NCBI GenBank assembly: GCA_002405445.1
Contig: DHLV01000079.1
Location: forward strand, 1 to 6,822
DNA length: 6,822 bases
Direction of reading: 5' to 3'
From: Flammeovirgaceae bacterium UBA4659
GTDB lineage: Bacteria > Bacteroidota > Bacteroidia > Cytophagales > Cyclobacteriaceae
Below are positions 1 through 5,747 of the stretch, in pieces. The position numbers and the translations under genes are program-made. The notes beneath the pieces are model-generated. The model was not told the DNA's origin and made no database searches. It worked only from the letters and a program-made list of their open reading frames with translations. How positions within the stretch are numbered: the stretch's first letter is position 1; every line of letters starts with the position of its first letter.

Positions 1-380
1 TGGGCGTGAGCTAAGGCGATACTGTATTCATTTGCATAAAATGAACTGCAACCATTTCGGAAACTGCTTGTATTGAAACTATTTCTTTTCACCGCAGGAG
101 TCTCCCGCCTCGGGGACTCTGTCGGAAGCAGGAGATAAGTGAAAGAAAAAGTAAGGCAGGGCAAGTGAAGGAAAGAATGTAGTATAAAGGAAGTAAGCGC
201 AGAGTCCCCGAAACGGGATCTCTGCGAGGAATAATCTTTGACCTGGGCTCGGTAGCAGGCATGTGGTTGCATCTGGCCTTTTCAATCATCCGTTTTCAAA
301 GGCCTTTGCCAAAAGCAGAAGGTTGCAAATGAGTTGGATTTGTTGAATGACTGGAACTTATAGGCCAAACCCCAATAAGC
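1..380. other. Gene-free region downstream of the leftward operon
   Basis: I see no credible gene here. The two overlapping minus-strand frames at 79-289 run through the inverted-hairpin repeat and give low-complexity, Phe/Tyr/Pro-rich translations with no recognisable domain. At the left edge the only plus-strand frame without an early stop closes at about position 76 and looks non-coding, and leftward starts near position 38 stop within a few codons, so no partial gene is evident. The contents are the REPIN-like element at 92-226, a 10-bp palindrome AAAGGCCTTT at 298-307, and an inverted repeat ATAGGC/GCCTAT (360-365 and 379-384) overlapping the stop codon of the last operon gene. None is followed by a convincing T-tract on the minus strand, so I cannot point to the operon terminator. 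Confidence 0.6.
92..226. repeat. REPIN/BIME-like element: two inverted homologous hairpins
   Basis: Hairpin 1 lies at 92-125: arms 95-107 and 111-121 pair around the loop CCT with one or two bulges, and CCG/CGG extends the stem outward past a bulged T. Hairpin 2 lies at 198-226: CGCAGAG pairs with CTCTGCG, followed by a 2-nt internal mismatch, CCCG/CGGG and an AAA loop. The reverse complement of hairpin 1 aligns with hairpin 2, sharing CAGAGTCCCCGA, CGGGA, CTC and TGCG, and similarity continues into the flank (TGCGGTGAA against TGCGAGGAA). They are therefore two copies of one palindromic unit in opposite orientation, separated by 72 nt of purine-rich DNA. This is the architecture of REP doublets mobilised by REP-associated tyrosine transposases. 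No transposase is in the window, and family membership is inferred from structure alone. The hairpins could also protect the 3' end of the operon transcript. Confidence 0.65.
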
Positions 381-818
381 CTATCCGGGCATTTGCTCGC
401 CCAACCGGTGCAAAAGGCCTAACAACTTTTGCCGTTGTGCCTCATTGCACAAAAGAAACAACTGATGCAGGTGGTGGAGCATGGCACGGTCAATTTTATT
501 TTGAATGGCGTTGATGGCAGCCTGCTTTTCAAGCAGCACTGACTCCGTTACGCTGGCCGATGGAATCTCATTAAAGAATTCCTGTTTGGCCAACTTCAAT
601 TCGTTCAGCATCGGGCCCATCACATTTTTGTTCGAATCCAGAAGGTATTTATACCGACTTATTTGGTCACTGTCCAGCTTCAATTCATAAATTAAAAATT
701 CCGGCCCCATTGGTGAGACTTGCCTATTGCGAACAAAGCCCAGCACAATAAAAATTACCAACAGCAGGTTGAGAAAAATGAGCCCGGTAATAACGGTGCG
801 ATTTGAAACAGTGGCCAT
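381..818 (-). CDS. Membrane-anchored periplasmic Spy/CpxP/CnrX-like sensor
   Basis: This 145-residue protein has one N-terminal hydrophobic segment (about residues 9-28) followed by a helical, probably periplasmic domain. Two motifs resemble the LTxxQ signatures of the Spy/CpxP/ZraP and metal-resistance sensor group: LDSDQ at 48-52 and CNEAQR at 124-129. Size and topology match CnrX of Cupriavidus metallidurans (148 residues, anchored periplasmic Ni/Co sensor). Counting back from the second motif, His116 falls at the place of CnrX His119, inside a cluster His115, His116, His118, Cys124. The positions matching CnrX His42, His46, Glu63 and Met123 are Pro39, Ile43, Leu60 and Leu120, so that metal site is not conserved. 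The start lies 5 nt after the stop of the anti-sigma gene, which supports co-transcription. Inferred role: signal input for the sigma/anti-sigma pair. A Spy-like chaperone or envelope-stress sensor is the alternative. Confidence 0.72.
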   Translation of the reverse strand: MATVSNRTVITGLIFLNLLLVIFIVLGFVRNRQVSPMGPEFLIYELKLDSDQISRYKYLLDSNKNVMGPMLNELKLAKQEFFNEIPSASVTESVLLEKQAAINAIQNKIDRAMLHHLHQLFLLCNEAQRQKLLGLLHRLGEQMPG

Positions 819-823
819 ACGTG

Positions 824-1099
824 TTAAAAGTTTATCTGGTTTACCGACAAATAATTAGAAAGGTTGTAGTAAGGTTCACTTACAAAATTCTGCCTGTAAG
901 AGAGGTACCAAACGGTAACATTTACGGTAACAAGTGCAATGCCCGCTGCCATGCGCATCCAGTTTAACTCAACAGCCGTTTGCCTCTGAACTTTTAACTG
1001 CGGACGGATATGCGTAAGAAAGTACGTATCGGGCAATTGCCCCACGGGCATTCTTCGGGCCACTTCAATAAGTTCATGTATACTTTCAATCTTTTTCAT
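824..1099 (-). CDS. Small single-span membrane protein, probable anti-sigma factor
   Basis: The 91-residue product has about 47 N-terminal residues that are charged and helix-prone, then one strongly hydrophobic span (about 49-68), then a short Tyr/Asn-rich tail of some 23 residues. A positively charged, presumably cytoplasmic N-terminus with a C-terminal tail outside is the topology of CnrY-type anti-sigma factors (CnrY has 95 residues), where a short N-terminal peptide grips the sigma factor. I recognise no zinc-binding HxxxCxxC motif, so it is not a ZAS-type anti-sigma. No family assignment can be made from sequence alone. The call rests on its position between an ECF sigma gene (36-nt gap) and a periplasmic sensor gene (5-nt gap), and on its size and topology. 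The ATG at 1099 lies in AT-rich DNA without a Shine-Dalgarno sequence. Confidence 0.6.
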   Translation of the reverse strand: MKKIESIHELIEVARRMPVGQLPDTYFLTHIRPQLKVQRQTAVELNWMRMAAGIALVTVNVTVWYLSYRQNFVSEPYYNLSNYLSVNQINF

Positions 1100-1123
1100 A
1101 AATGAAGATATTTATTTTTGCTT

Positions 1124-1141
1124 AAATCATCTAAATCATCT
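1124..1141. repeat. Perfect 9-bp tandem duplication over the sigma stop codon
   Basis: AAATCATCT occurs twice back to back (1124-1132 and 1133-1141). The second copy covers the TGA stop of the sigma gene and the first lies in the 36-nt spacer before the anti-sigma gene. Because the unit is 9 nt, the duplication keeps frame and leaves the stop codon in place. It may be a simple slippage duplication; no function is evident. Confidence 0.6.
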
Positions 1142-1714
1142 GTATGTCTGTATAAATTTTTCCAGGTTTCTTCTGGCTCTGAACAAAAGCGACTCCACTG
1201 ATGAAACAGTGGTATCCATGGCCTTGGCCACTTCTTCATAGCTTAACTCCGAAAGATAAAACAGCGAAAAAGCAACCTTTTGCTTTTCAGGCAGACGATT
1301 GATCAAGGTGTTGGCCTGCTCTCTTTTCTCTTGCTCCTCCATCCCCACCTGGGGCGTATGATAATCAGGTGGCACGCGTTCCATTTCGTTGTATTCTTTC
1401 GCCCAGAAAAAACGGCTGCTTTTACTATTTTTCTTGCGGGCACGCTCCAGGGCTTTGTTTACCGCCACCCGGTAAAGCCATGTGTACGCCTTCGACTTTC
1501 CATCAAAGTGGGCACTACCTTTCCAGATGGCAATAAATACATCTTGCACCGCTTCCTCTGCCTCTTCCCTGTTGCGCACCACATCCATGGCTACCTTAAA
1601 GATGCGGTTGCCAAAGCGGTGATAGAGTTTCTCCAGCACAACTTCGTGTTTGCGCTCGCAGGCCAACCGCAACAACCTCTCGTCTGAAATGTCCCCCGAT
1701 GGAATCACATTCAT
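1136..1714 (-). CDS. ECF-family RNA polymerase sigma factor
   Basis: From the chosen start the protein has 192 residues, the usual ECF length. Sigma-70 region 2 spans about 14-95, with the typical stretches VRNREEAEEAVQDVFIAIW (47-65) and YTWLYRVAVNKALERAR (77-93). A charged linker follows, then region 4 at about 134-186, which holds LPEKQKVAFSLFYLSELSYE and a helix-turn-helix ending SSVESLLFRARRNL. No additional domains are seen. The open frame runs on upstream to 1870, inside the permease gene. An alternative ATG at 1813 overlaps the permease stop (ATGAATAA) and would add 33 residues with no sigma-like features; I prefer 1714 because it gives the canonical N-terminus. The gene lies 91 nt after the permease and ahead of the probable anti-sigma and sensor genes. 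That context suggests an envelope-responsive sigma factor, possibly acting on its own operon. Confidence 0.92.
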   Translation of the reverse strand: MNVIPSGDISDERLLRLACERKHEVVLEKLYHRFGNRIFKVAMDVVRNREEAEEAVQDVFIAIWKGSAHFDGKSKAYTWLYRVAVNKALERARKKNSKSSRFFWAKEYNEMERVPPDYHTPQVGMEEQEKREQANTLINRLPEKQKVAFSLFYLSELSYEEVAKAMDTTVSSVESLLFRARRNLEKFIQTYR

Positions 1715-1805
1715 TTGCAAAGAATCAAAATACGCATTTTTTGGACGAGTGTTTACTATTAGTTGTTTTACAAACCACTTGCCTTGCGCCCTGCACCTTA
1801 TATTG

Positions 1806-3023
1806 TTATTCATACCGCAACGACTCGATTGGATTAAGCCCGGCAGCTTTGGTAGCCGGATACCACCCAAAGAATATGCCCGTGCCCGCAGTGATAGAAA
1901 ACGTAATCAAAATGGAGGACAGGCTGATGATAATCGACCAACCCAAAGTGTACTCAATTAAGTACCCTGCACCAACCCCGATGCTAACGCCAAACATACC
2001 TGCACTAAGCGTGATAACCACTGCCTCAACAAGCAGTTGCCTACGCACATCTGTGGTGGTGGCACCAATGGCCAAGCGAAGCCCAATTTCGCGGGTGCGC
2101 TCCCGCACCGAAACCAGCATAATATTCATAATGCCAATCCCCCCAATCAGCATTGCTATGCCGGCCATAGTGCCCAAAAGGTAGTTTAAGGTACTGGTGA
2201 TGGTTTTGGCTGTCGATGTGATTTCTGATTGAGTGTTGATGGTGAAATCTGATGCTTCGCTATTTGCCATTCCATGCTTACTGCGCAAAACGGTTTCTAT
2301 TTCTGCACGCGCCACGCTGATCGCCTCTTCGCTTTGGGCAGAGCAGAAGATCTGCTGCAGGTATTCTGATCCGGTGATTCGGCTTTGCATACAACTATAG
2401 GGAATCAGTATGATATCATCCTGATCGTGGCCAAAACCGGTCTGCCCTTTTTCGCCCAGTGTCCCTATTACCCTCAACGGCACTTTATCTGTACGGATAA
2501 TTTTACCTAATGGATCAGAATTTTTGAACAAGGCCGCTTGTACTGTTTTTCCAATCAGGCATACTTTAGCAGAAGCGGCAATATGTTGCACTGTGAAATT
2601 GACTCCCTTCGTAAGGGTGATGTTGCGAATTGTCAGATAATCTTCAGAGACACCGAAGAGGCTCGTGTTCCAGTTCTCCTTTCCGTACTTTACCTGCGCG
2701 GGCACCGAAGTAAGGGGAGAACTTTTGGCAAGGTGCAGCGCATATTGTTGTAAGGCGCGCACATCCTTCATCTTTAAAGTAAGACCCGTACCCGCCCCCT
2801 GGTTAAGGCCACCCTCACTCACAGCTGAGGGCGATACGATAATGATATTGGAACCAAGTTCTGAGATTTTACTTTTAATGTCGTTGCTGGTGCCGGCTCC
2901 AATGGCCTGCATCAGTATAATAGCTGAGGTACCAATGACAATTCCAAGCATGGTAAGGAATGTGCGGAACTTGTTTTTGGCAAGTGCTGCAAAAGCCGTA
3001 CGGATCAATAAGGTTAGTTTCAT
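1806..3023 (-). CDS. MacB-type ABC transporter permease
   Basis: The 405-residue product has the MacB/FtsX type VII ABC permease layout. TM1 is at about 22-42, followed by a large periplasmic MacB_PCD-type domain (about 43-280), then TM2 (281-303), TM3 (about 329-355) and TM4 (about 364-386) forming the FtsX domain. Diagnostic stretches are FRTFLTMLGIVIGTSAII near TM1, GGIGIMNIMLVSVRERTREIG after TM2, and the ending GWYPATKAAGLNPIESLRYE. Such permeases work by mechanotransmission, coupling cytoplasmic ATP hydrolysis to movement of the periplasmic domain and adaptor. The E. coli MacB nucleotide-binding domain is missing and is supplied by the separate ATPase gene 3 nt upstream. Substrate cannot be read from sequence; the family exports macrolides, peptides, toxins and lipid-linked molecules. 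It starts at an ATG just after the ATPase stop. Confidence 0.93.
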   Translation of the reverse strand: MKLTLLIRTAFAALAKNKFRTFLTMLGIVIGTSAIILMQAIGAGTSNDIKSKISELGSNIIIVSPSAVSEGGLNQGAGTGLTLKMKDVRALQQYALHLAKSSPLTSVPAQVKYGKENWNTSLFGVSEDYLTIRNITLTKGVNFTVQHIAASAKVCLIGKTVQAALFKNSDPLGKIIRTDKVPLRVIGTLGEKGQTGFGHDQDDIILIPYSCMQSRITGSEYLQQIFCSAQSEEAISVARAEIETVLRSKHGMANSEASDFTINTQSEITSTAKTITSTLNYLLGTMAGIAMLIGGIGIMNIMLVSVRERTREIGLRLAIGATTTDVRRQLLVEAVVITLSAGMFGVSIGVGAGYLIEYTLGWSIIISLSSILITFSITAGTGIFFGWYPATKAAGLNPIESLRYE

Positions 3024-3026
3024 AGA

Positions 3027-3767
3027 TCAAACACTGGAATGTAGTGATGGCGACTGATCGCTTACCATCAGTGATGCTGCCTGTGGCAGATGCCGGGTTT
3101 CTGAAACAATGGCCCCGTCTTTAAAAACAACCGTGCGCTGTGCAAAAGCGGCAATGTCAGGTTCATGGGTAACCATGATTATAGTGGTGCCGTCAGCATG
3201 GAGGGCTTGAAACAAGGCGAGCACCTCGTAGCTGTTGTGTGTATCTAAGTTGCCCGTAGGTTCATCGGCAAACAGAACGGTAGGCTTGTTAACCAAGGCA
3301 CGCGCAATAGCTACCCGCTGCTGCTGCCCCCCGGACAACTCATTAGATTTATTGTTCAGCTTTTCGGTGAGCCCTACTTTTTCAACAGCCTCCAGCACCA
3401 GAGCTTTGCGCTGCCGTGAGTGGTACGAACGGTGGTATAATAGAGGAAGTTCTACATTATCGAACACTGTGGTGCGTGGCAGCAGGTTAAACGATTGAAA
3501 TATAAACCCAAACTTGTCCCTGCGCAATTGGGCCAGTTGATTATTGGAGAAATGTACAAGGTCTATTCCCTCAAAAAAGTACGCCCCTGATGTGGGCCTG
3601 TCCAGGCAGCCCAGAATGTTCACAAAGGTGGACTTGCCGCTGCCACTGGCACCCATAATGGCGGTGAAATCACCGGCATGAGTAAAGAAATTAACATGCT
3701 TTAGTGCCTCGAACCGAACAGTTCCATTCTCAAACACTTTGCCCATATCTTTTACAGAAATCAACAT
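3027..3767 (-). CDS. ABC transporter ATP-binding protein (MacB/LolD type)
   Basis: This is a complete 246-residue nucleotide-binding subunit. Walker A GASGSGKS is at 39-46, the Q-loop Gln91 in [10 protein letters not shown], the signature [15 protein letters not shown] at 144-158, Walker B VLFADEP at 164-170 followed by TGNLD, and the switch His201 in MVTHEP. GNLD after Walker B and SFNLLP at the Q-loop are typical of the MacB/LolD/FtsE group that partners FtsX-like permeases. A tail of about 20 residues after the core shows no motif. Every catalytic residue is present, so it should be active. It would dimerise at the inner membrane under the adjacent permease and power export through the adaptor encoded upstream. 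Its start is 2 nt after the adaptor stop, with AGG a few bases before the ATG, suggesting translational coupling. Confidence 0.95.
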   Translation of the reverse strand: MLISVKDMGKVFENGTVRFEALKHVNFFTHAGDFTAIMGASGSGKSTFVNILGCLDRPTSGAYFFEGIDLVHFSNNQLAQLRRDKFGFIFQSFNLLPRTTVFDNVELPLLYHRSYHSRQRKALVLEAVEKVGLTEKLNNKSNELSGGQQQRVAIARALVNKPTVLFADEPTGNLDTHNSYEVLALFQALHADGTTIIMVTHEPDIAAFAQRTVVFKDGAIVSETRHLPQAASLMVSDQSPSLHSSV

Positions 3768-3769
3768 AC

Positions 3770-4909
3770 CTATGGGCGGCTACCCGGATCGGGCAAAAGG
3801 CTTCGTTTATTTTTCTTCCGTATTTCCTCCACCGTTCGCTCGCCAATGACTACTGTATCGCCCGCTTTCACTGCCCCTTTAATAGCGGCAAAAGTCCCAT
3901 TATCGAAGTACTTTTCTATGGGCATTCTGGCCGGACGGCCGTGTTTCATTATCCAAATAGCTTCGCCTTCACTATCCTCTTCCTTTTTGTATCCCAATGC
4001 CGCAAGGGGCACCGACAACGCCTGCTCCTGCTGCTGCACCACCACAGAAATATCGCTGTTCATGCCGGGCAATAACTTCATTTGTTCGTTGGGTGCATCA
4101 ATAATGATGGTATAGCTTACCACATTTAGTCTAGAAGTGGGGTTTAGTCTGATTTCTTTTACAGTGCCTAGAAATTTTTCGTGCGGATATGCATCTACAG
4201 AAAAAGAAACAAGCTGGCCTACTTTCACATAACTGATATCGGCTTCATCTATGCTGGCATGAAGCTCCATGTCCCGTAGCGTTTGAATGATGGTAAATAA
4301 CACAGGGGCGGCAAAATTTGCTGCCACGGTTTGCCCAACTGACACATTGCGGGCCAACACCAACCCGCTTATGGGTGAAGTAATGATGGCATAGCCTAAA
4401 CTTTTTTCTGCTTTCATAAATTGAACATGTGCTAAGTCCATGGCAGCCTTGGCCGACAGATAGTTGAATTTGGCTACTTCGAAGTCGCTTTCGCTGATGG
4501 TGCGGCCATTAAACAAGGTGCGGTTGCGCAGGTAATTTAGCTCCATTTGGTCGAACTGCGCTTTGGCTTTGTCGTAGTTGGCTTTCATCTCCGCCACTTG
4601 CAAGGAGAGCAGCACCGTATCGAGCAAGGCTATTACCTGGCCTTTTTTCACCTCGTCATTAAAATCCGCGTAAAGTTTAGAGATGATGCCGGATACCTGC
4701 GTGCCTACATCCACGGTTTCCACCGCTTCTAAAGTGCCGGTGCTAATGATCTCCTGCTTCAGGTTACGCACCAATGAAACCTCTGTAACATATAGGTCTT
4801 TTCCATCATTCTTCGCACGCGTGAATAATGGCAGGGCGAGGAAAGATGTAGCCGCTAATACAAAAATTATCGCCACAATAAGGCCAGCCCTTCTTTTAAG
4901 CAAACTCAT
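3770..4909 (-). CDS. MacA-like periplasmic adaptor (HlyD/membrane-fusion family)
   Basis: The 379-residue protein is anchored by an uncleaved N-terminal span (about 9-30); there is no lipobox cysteine. The first half of the lipoyl domain is at about 66-99 (DVGTQVSGIISKLY, then VKKGQVIALLD). An alpha-helical hairpin (about 100-170) is short, as in MacA. The second lipoyl half (about 172-209) contains ITSPISGLVLARNVSVGQTV, a beta-barrel follows (about 213-296) with DEADISYVKVGQ, and a membrane-proximal domain ends near 360. The tail is basic, then Pro-rich. In MacAB systems the adaptor hexamer bridges the permease to an outer-membrane TolC-like channel; no such channel gene is in the window, so it must use one from elsewhere. 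It is the first gene of the probable six-gene operon, and AGG sits about 6 nt before the ATG. Confidence 0.93.
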   Translation of the reverse strand: MSLLKRRAGLIVAIIFVLAATSFLALPLFTRAKNDGKDLYVTEVSLVRNLKQEIISTGTLEAVETVDVGTQVSGIISKLYADFNDEVKKGQVIALLDTVLLSLQVAEMKANYDKAKAQFDQMELNYLRNRTLFNGRTISESDFEVAKFNYLSAKAAMDLAHVQFMKAEKSLGYAIITSPISGLVLARNVSVGQTVAANFAAPVLFTIIQTLRDMELHASIDEADISYVKVGQLVSFSVDAYPHEKFLGTVKEIRLNPTSRLNVVSYTIIIDAPNEQMKLLPGMNSDISVVVQQQEQALSVPLAALGYKKEEDSEGEAIWIMKHGRPARMPIEKYFDNGTFAAIKGAVKAGDTVVIGERTVEEIRKKNKRSLLPDPGSRP

Positions 4910-4983
4910 AACACCTATTAGTAGACTATGACCACTAAAAACTTGCGGGGCTATGGAAAATGGAGTACTCTTTATTTAGCAGT

Positions 4984-5002
4984 CTCTATCTGGGGATAAG
5001 AG
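4984..5002. promoter_or_regulatory. Imperfect inverted repeat, candidate operator
   Basis: CTCTATC (4984-4990) faces GATAAGAG (4995-5002) across the 4-nt spacer TGGG; the arms are complementary except for one extra A in the right arm. It lies about 75-93 bp upstream of the adaptor start and about 84-102 bp upstream of the exported-protein start, so it could serve either direction. No known binding motif is recognised. Confidence 0.3.
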
Positions 5003-5016
5003 CCAGGAAAGGCATT

Positions 5017-5035
5017 TTTGAAAAAATCTTTCAAA
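5017..5035. promoter_or_regulatory. Perfect 7-bp inverted repeat, candidate operator
   Basis: TTTGAAA (5017-5023) and TTTCAAA (5029-5035) are exact inverted copies around AAATC. GGC at 5011-5013 and GCC at 5037-5039 flank them with slightly unequal spacing. A 19-bp AT-rich dyad inside a divergent promoter region is typical of a dimeric regulator site, but it could also be chance in AT-rich DNA. No T-run follows it, so I do not call it a terminator. Confidence 0.4.
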
Positions 5036-5085
5036 GGCCACAAGTATTCTTGCGTGGGTACCGACTAATGCACAAAACTTAGTTC

Positions 5086-5721
5086 GTGAAATCAAAATTG
5101 ATTGTATTCCTTCTGCTTGCCAGTCCCCTTGTAGGCATGGCACATCAGCCTGCCTTTCAAATGGTCTCCCTAAAAAAAACAGGCACCGCGTGGCAGCTTG
5201 TTTACAGCGAAACCATGGCCCAATTGGAAGCAGCCCGTTTTGAACCTAACGATTTTATACCCTACCTCAGCATATTGGCAGATGGCAAACCACTAGCCTT
5301 GTCGGTCAACAGTCAAGGGATTTATCAGGACGGTATGCAATTACACCTTGCCTCGCTCAACAATGTTAAATCTATCACCATCAGGTTCGACCCGCGGGCA
5401 GGCAATGGGCAATCAACACGGATTTTTCGATTGGAAGGGACAAACAGACAAATGGCCGGAGCGAACAGAGATGATGTGTATGCTTCGTTTCTAAAGAAAA
5501 ACGATCAAACCATACGGCTCGTGTTTCTCCAAGGCCATTGGCAAATCGAAAATGAGAAAACCGATGCCGCCAGTAGCCATTGGCTTACAGTCCTTTATGC
5601 CTTCGTTTCAATAGTCTCTCTGGCCGTTTTTCTGAAAGTGGCCTGGAAGCACAGAGTTTTACCGCACAAAGCCATAGGGAATAATCCACCAGGTATTTTA
5701 TCGTCATCAATTAATTACTAA
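5086..5721 (+). CDS. Exported protein with C-terminal membrane span, function unknown
   Basis: The 211-residue product starts with a good signal peptide (KSKLIVFLLLASPLVGMA) with predicted cleavage after Ala19, leaving His20-Gln-Pro as the mature N-terminus. A domain of about 140 residues with alternating strand-like segments follows, then one hydrophobic span (about 166-185), a basic stop-transfer end (KVAWKHR) and a 20-residue tail. The bulk should thus sit outside the inner membrane. I do not recognise the family; layout and N-terminal His recall small copper-handling exported proteins such as CopC, but that is only an analogy. The start is GTG at 5086. It is forced, because an in-frame TAG lies just upstream (5080-5082) and the signal peptide begins at once. 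The YHYH lipoprotein gene follows after 26 nt, probably in the same transcript. Confidence 0.8.
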   Translation: MKSKLIVFLLLASPLVGMAHQPAFQMVSLKKTGTAWQLVYSETMAQLEAARFEPNDFIPYLSILADGKPLALSVNSQGIYQDGMQLHLASLNNVKSITIRFDPRAGNGQSTRIFRLEGTNRQMAGANRDDVYASFLKKNDQTIRLVFLQGHWQIENEKTDAASSHWLTVLYAFVSIVSLAVFLKVAWKHRVLPHKAIGNNPPGILSSSINY

Positions 5722-5747
5722 ACTATTACGTATCAAAAATTTTTTCC

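Larger units (their letters stand above)
4910..5085. promoter_or_regulatory. Divergent intergenic region between the efflux operon and the YHYH pair
   Basis: Promoters for both the leftward operon and the rightward pair should lie in these 176 bp. I searched both strands by eye for the Bacteroidota primary promoter (TTTG, about 19-21 nt, TAnnTTTG). The best rightward -7 candidate is TATTCTTG at 5045-5052, one mismatch, with TTTG at 5017-5020 but a 24-nt spacer. On the minus strand TACTTGTG (5049-5042) has one mismatch but no suitably spaced -33 element. The lack of a clear leftward primary promoter fits, but does not prove, control by the alternative sigma factor of the operon. Two inverted repeats inside are listed separately. 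Confidence 0.5.

Noticed and set aside
79..289. Two overlapping minus-strand open frames of 66-68 codons
   Set aside because: They run through the inverted hairpins and purine-rich spacer, have no domain or sensible composition, and are best explained by the repeat.
360..384. ATAGGC/GCCTAT inverted repeat as the operon terminator
   Set aside because: The stem has only 6 bp, the loop is 13 nt, and the minus-strand sequence after it is AAGTTCC with no T-tract.
1715..1805. Separate promoter for the sigma gene
   Set aside because: TATTTTG near 1733-1727 resembles TAnnTTTG but is one base short, and no TTTG lies at proper spacing upstream.
1650..2184. Long plus-strand frames of 103 and 161 codons over the sigma/permease junction
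   Set aside because: They are antisense shadows of strongly supported genes, with no recognisable motif of their own.
3704..4115. Plus-strand frames of 123 and 89 codons over the adaptor and ATPase genes
   Set aside because: They are antisense to clear MacA-like and ABC ATPase coding sequence, and their Cys/His/Ser-rich translation reflects reverse-strand codon bias.
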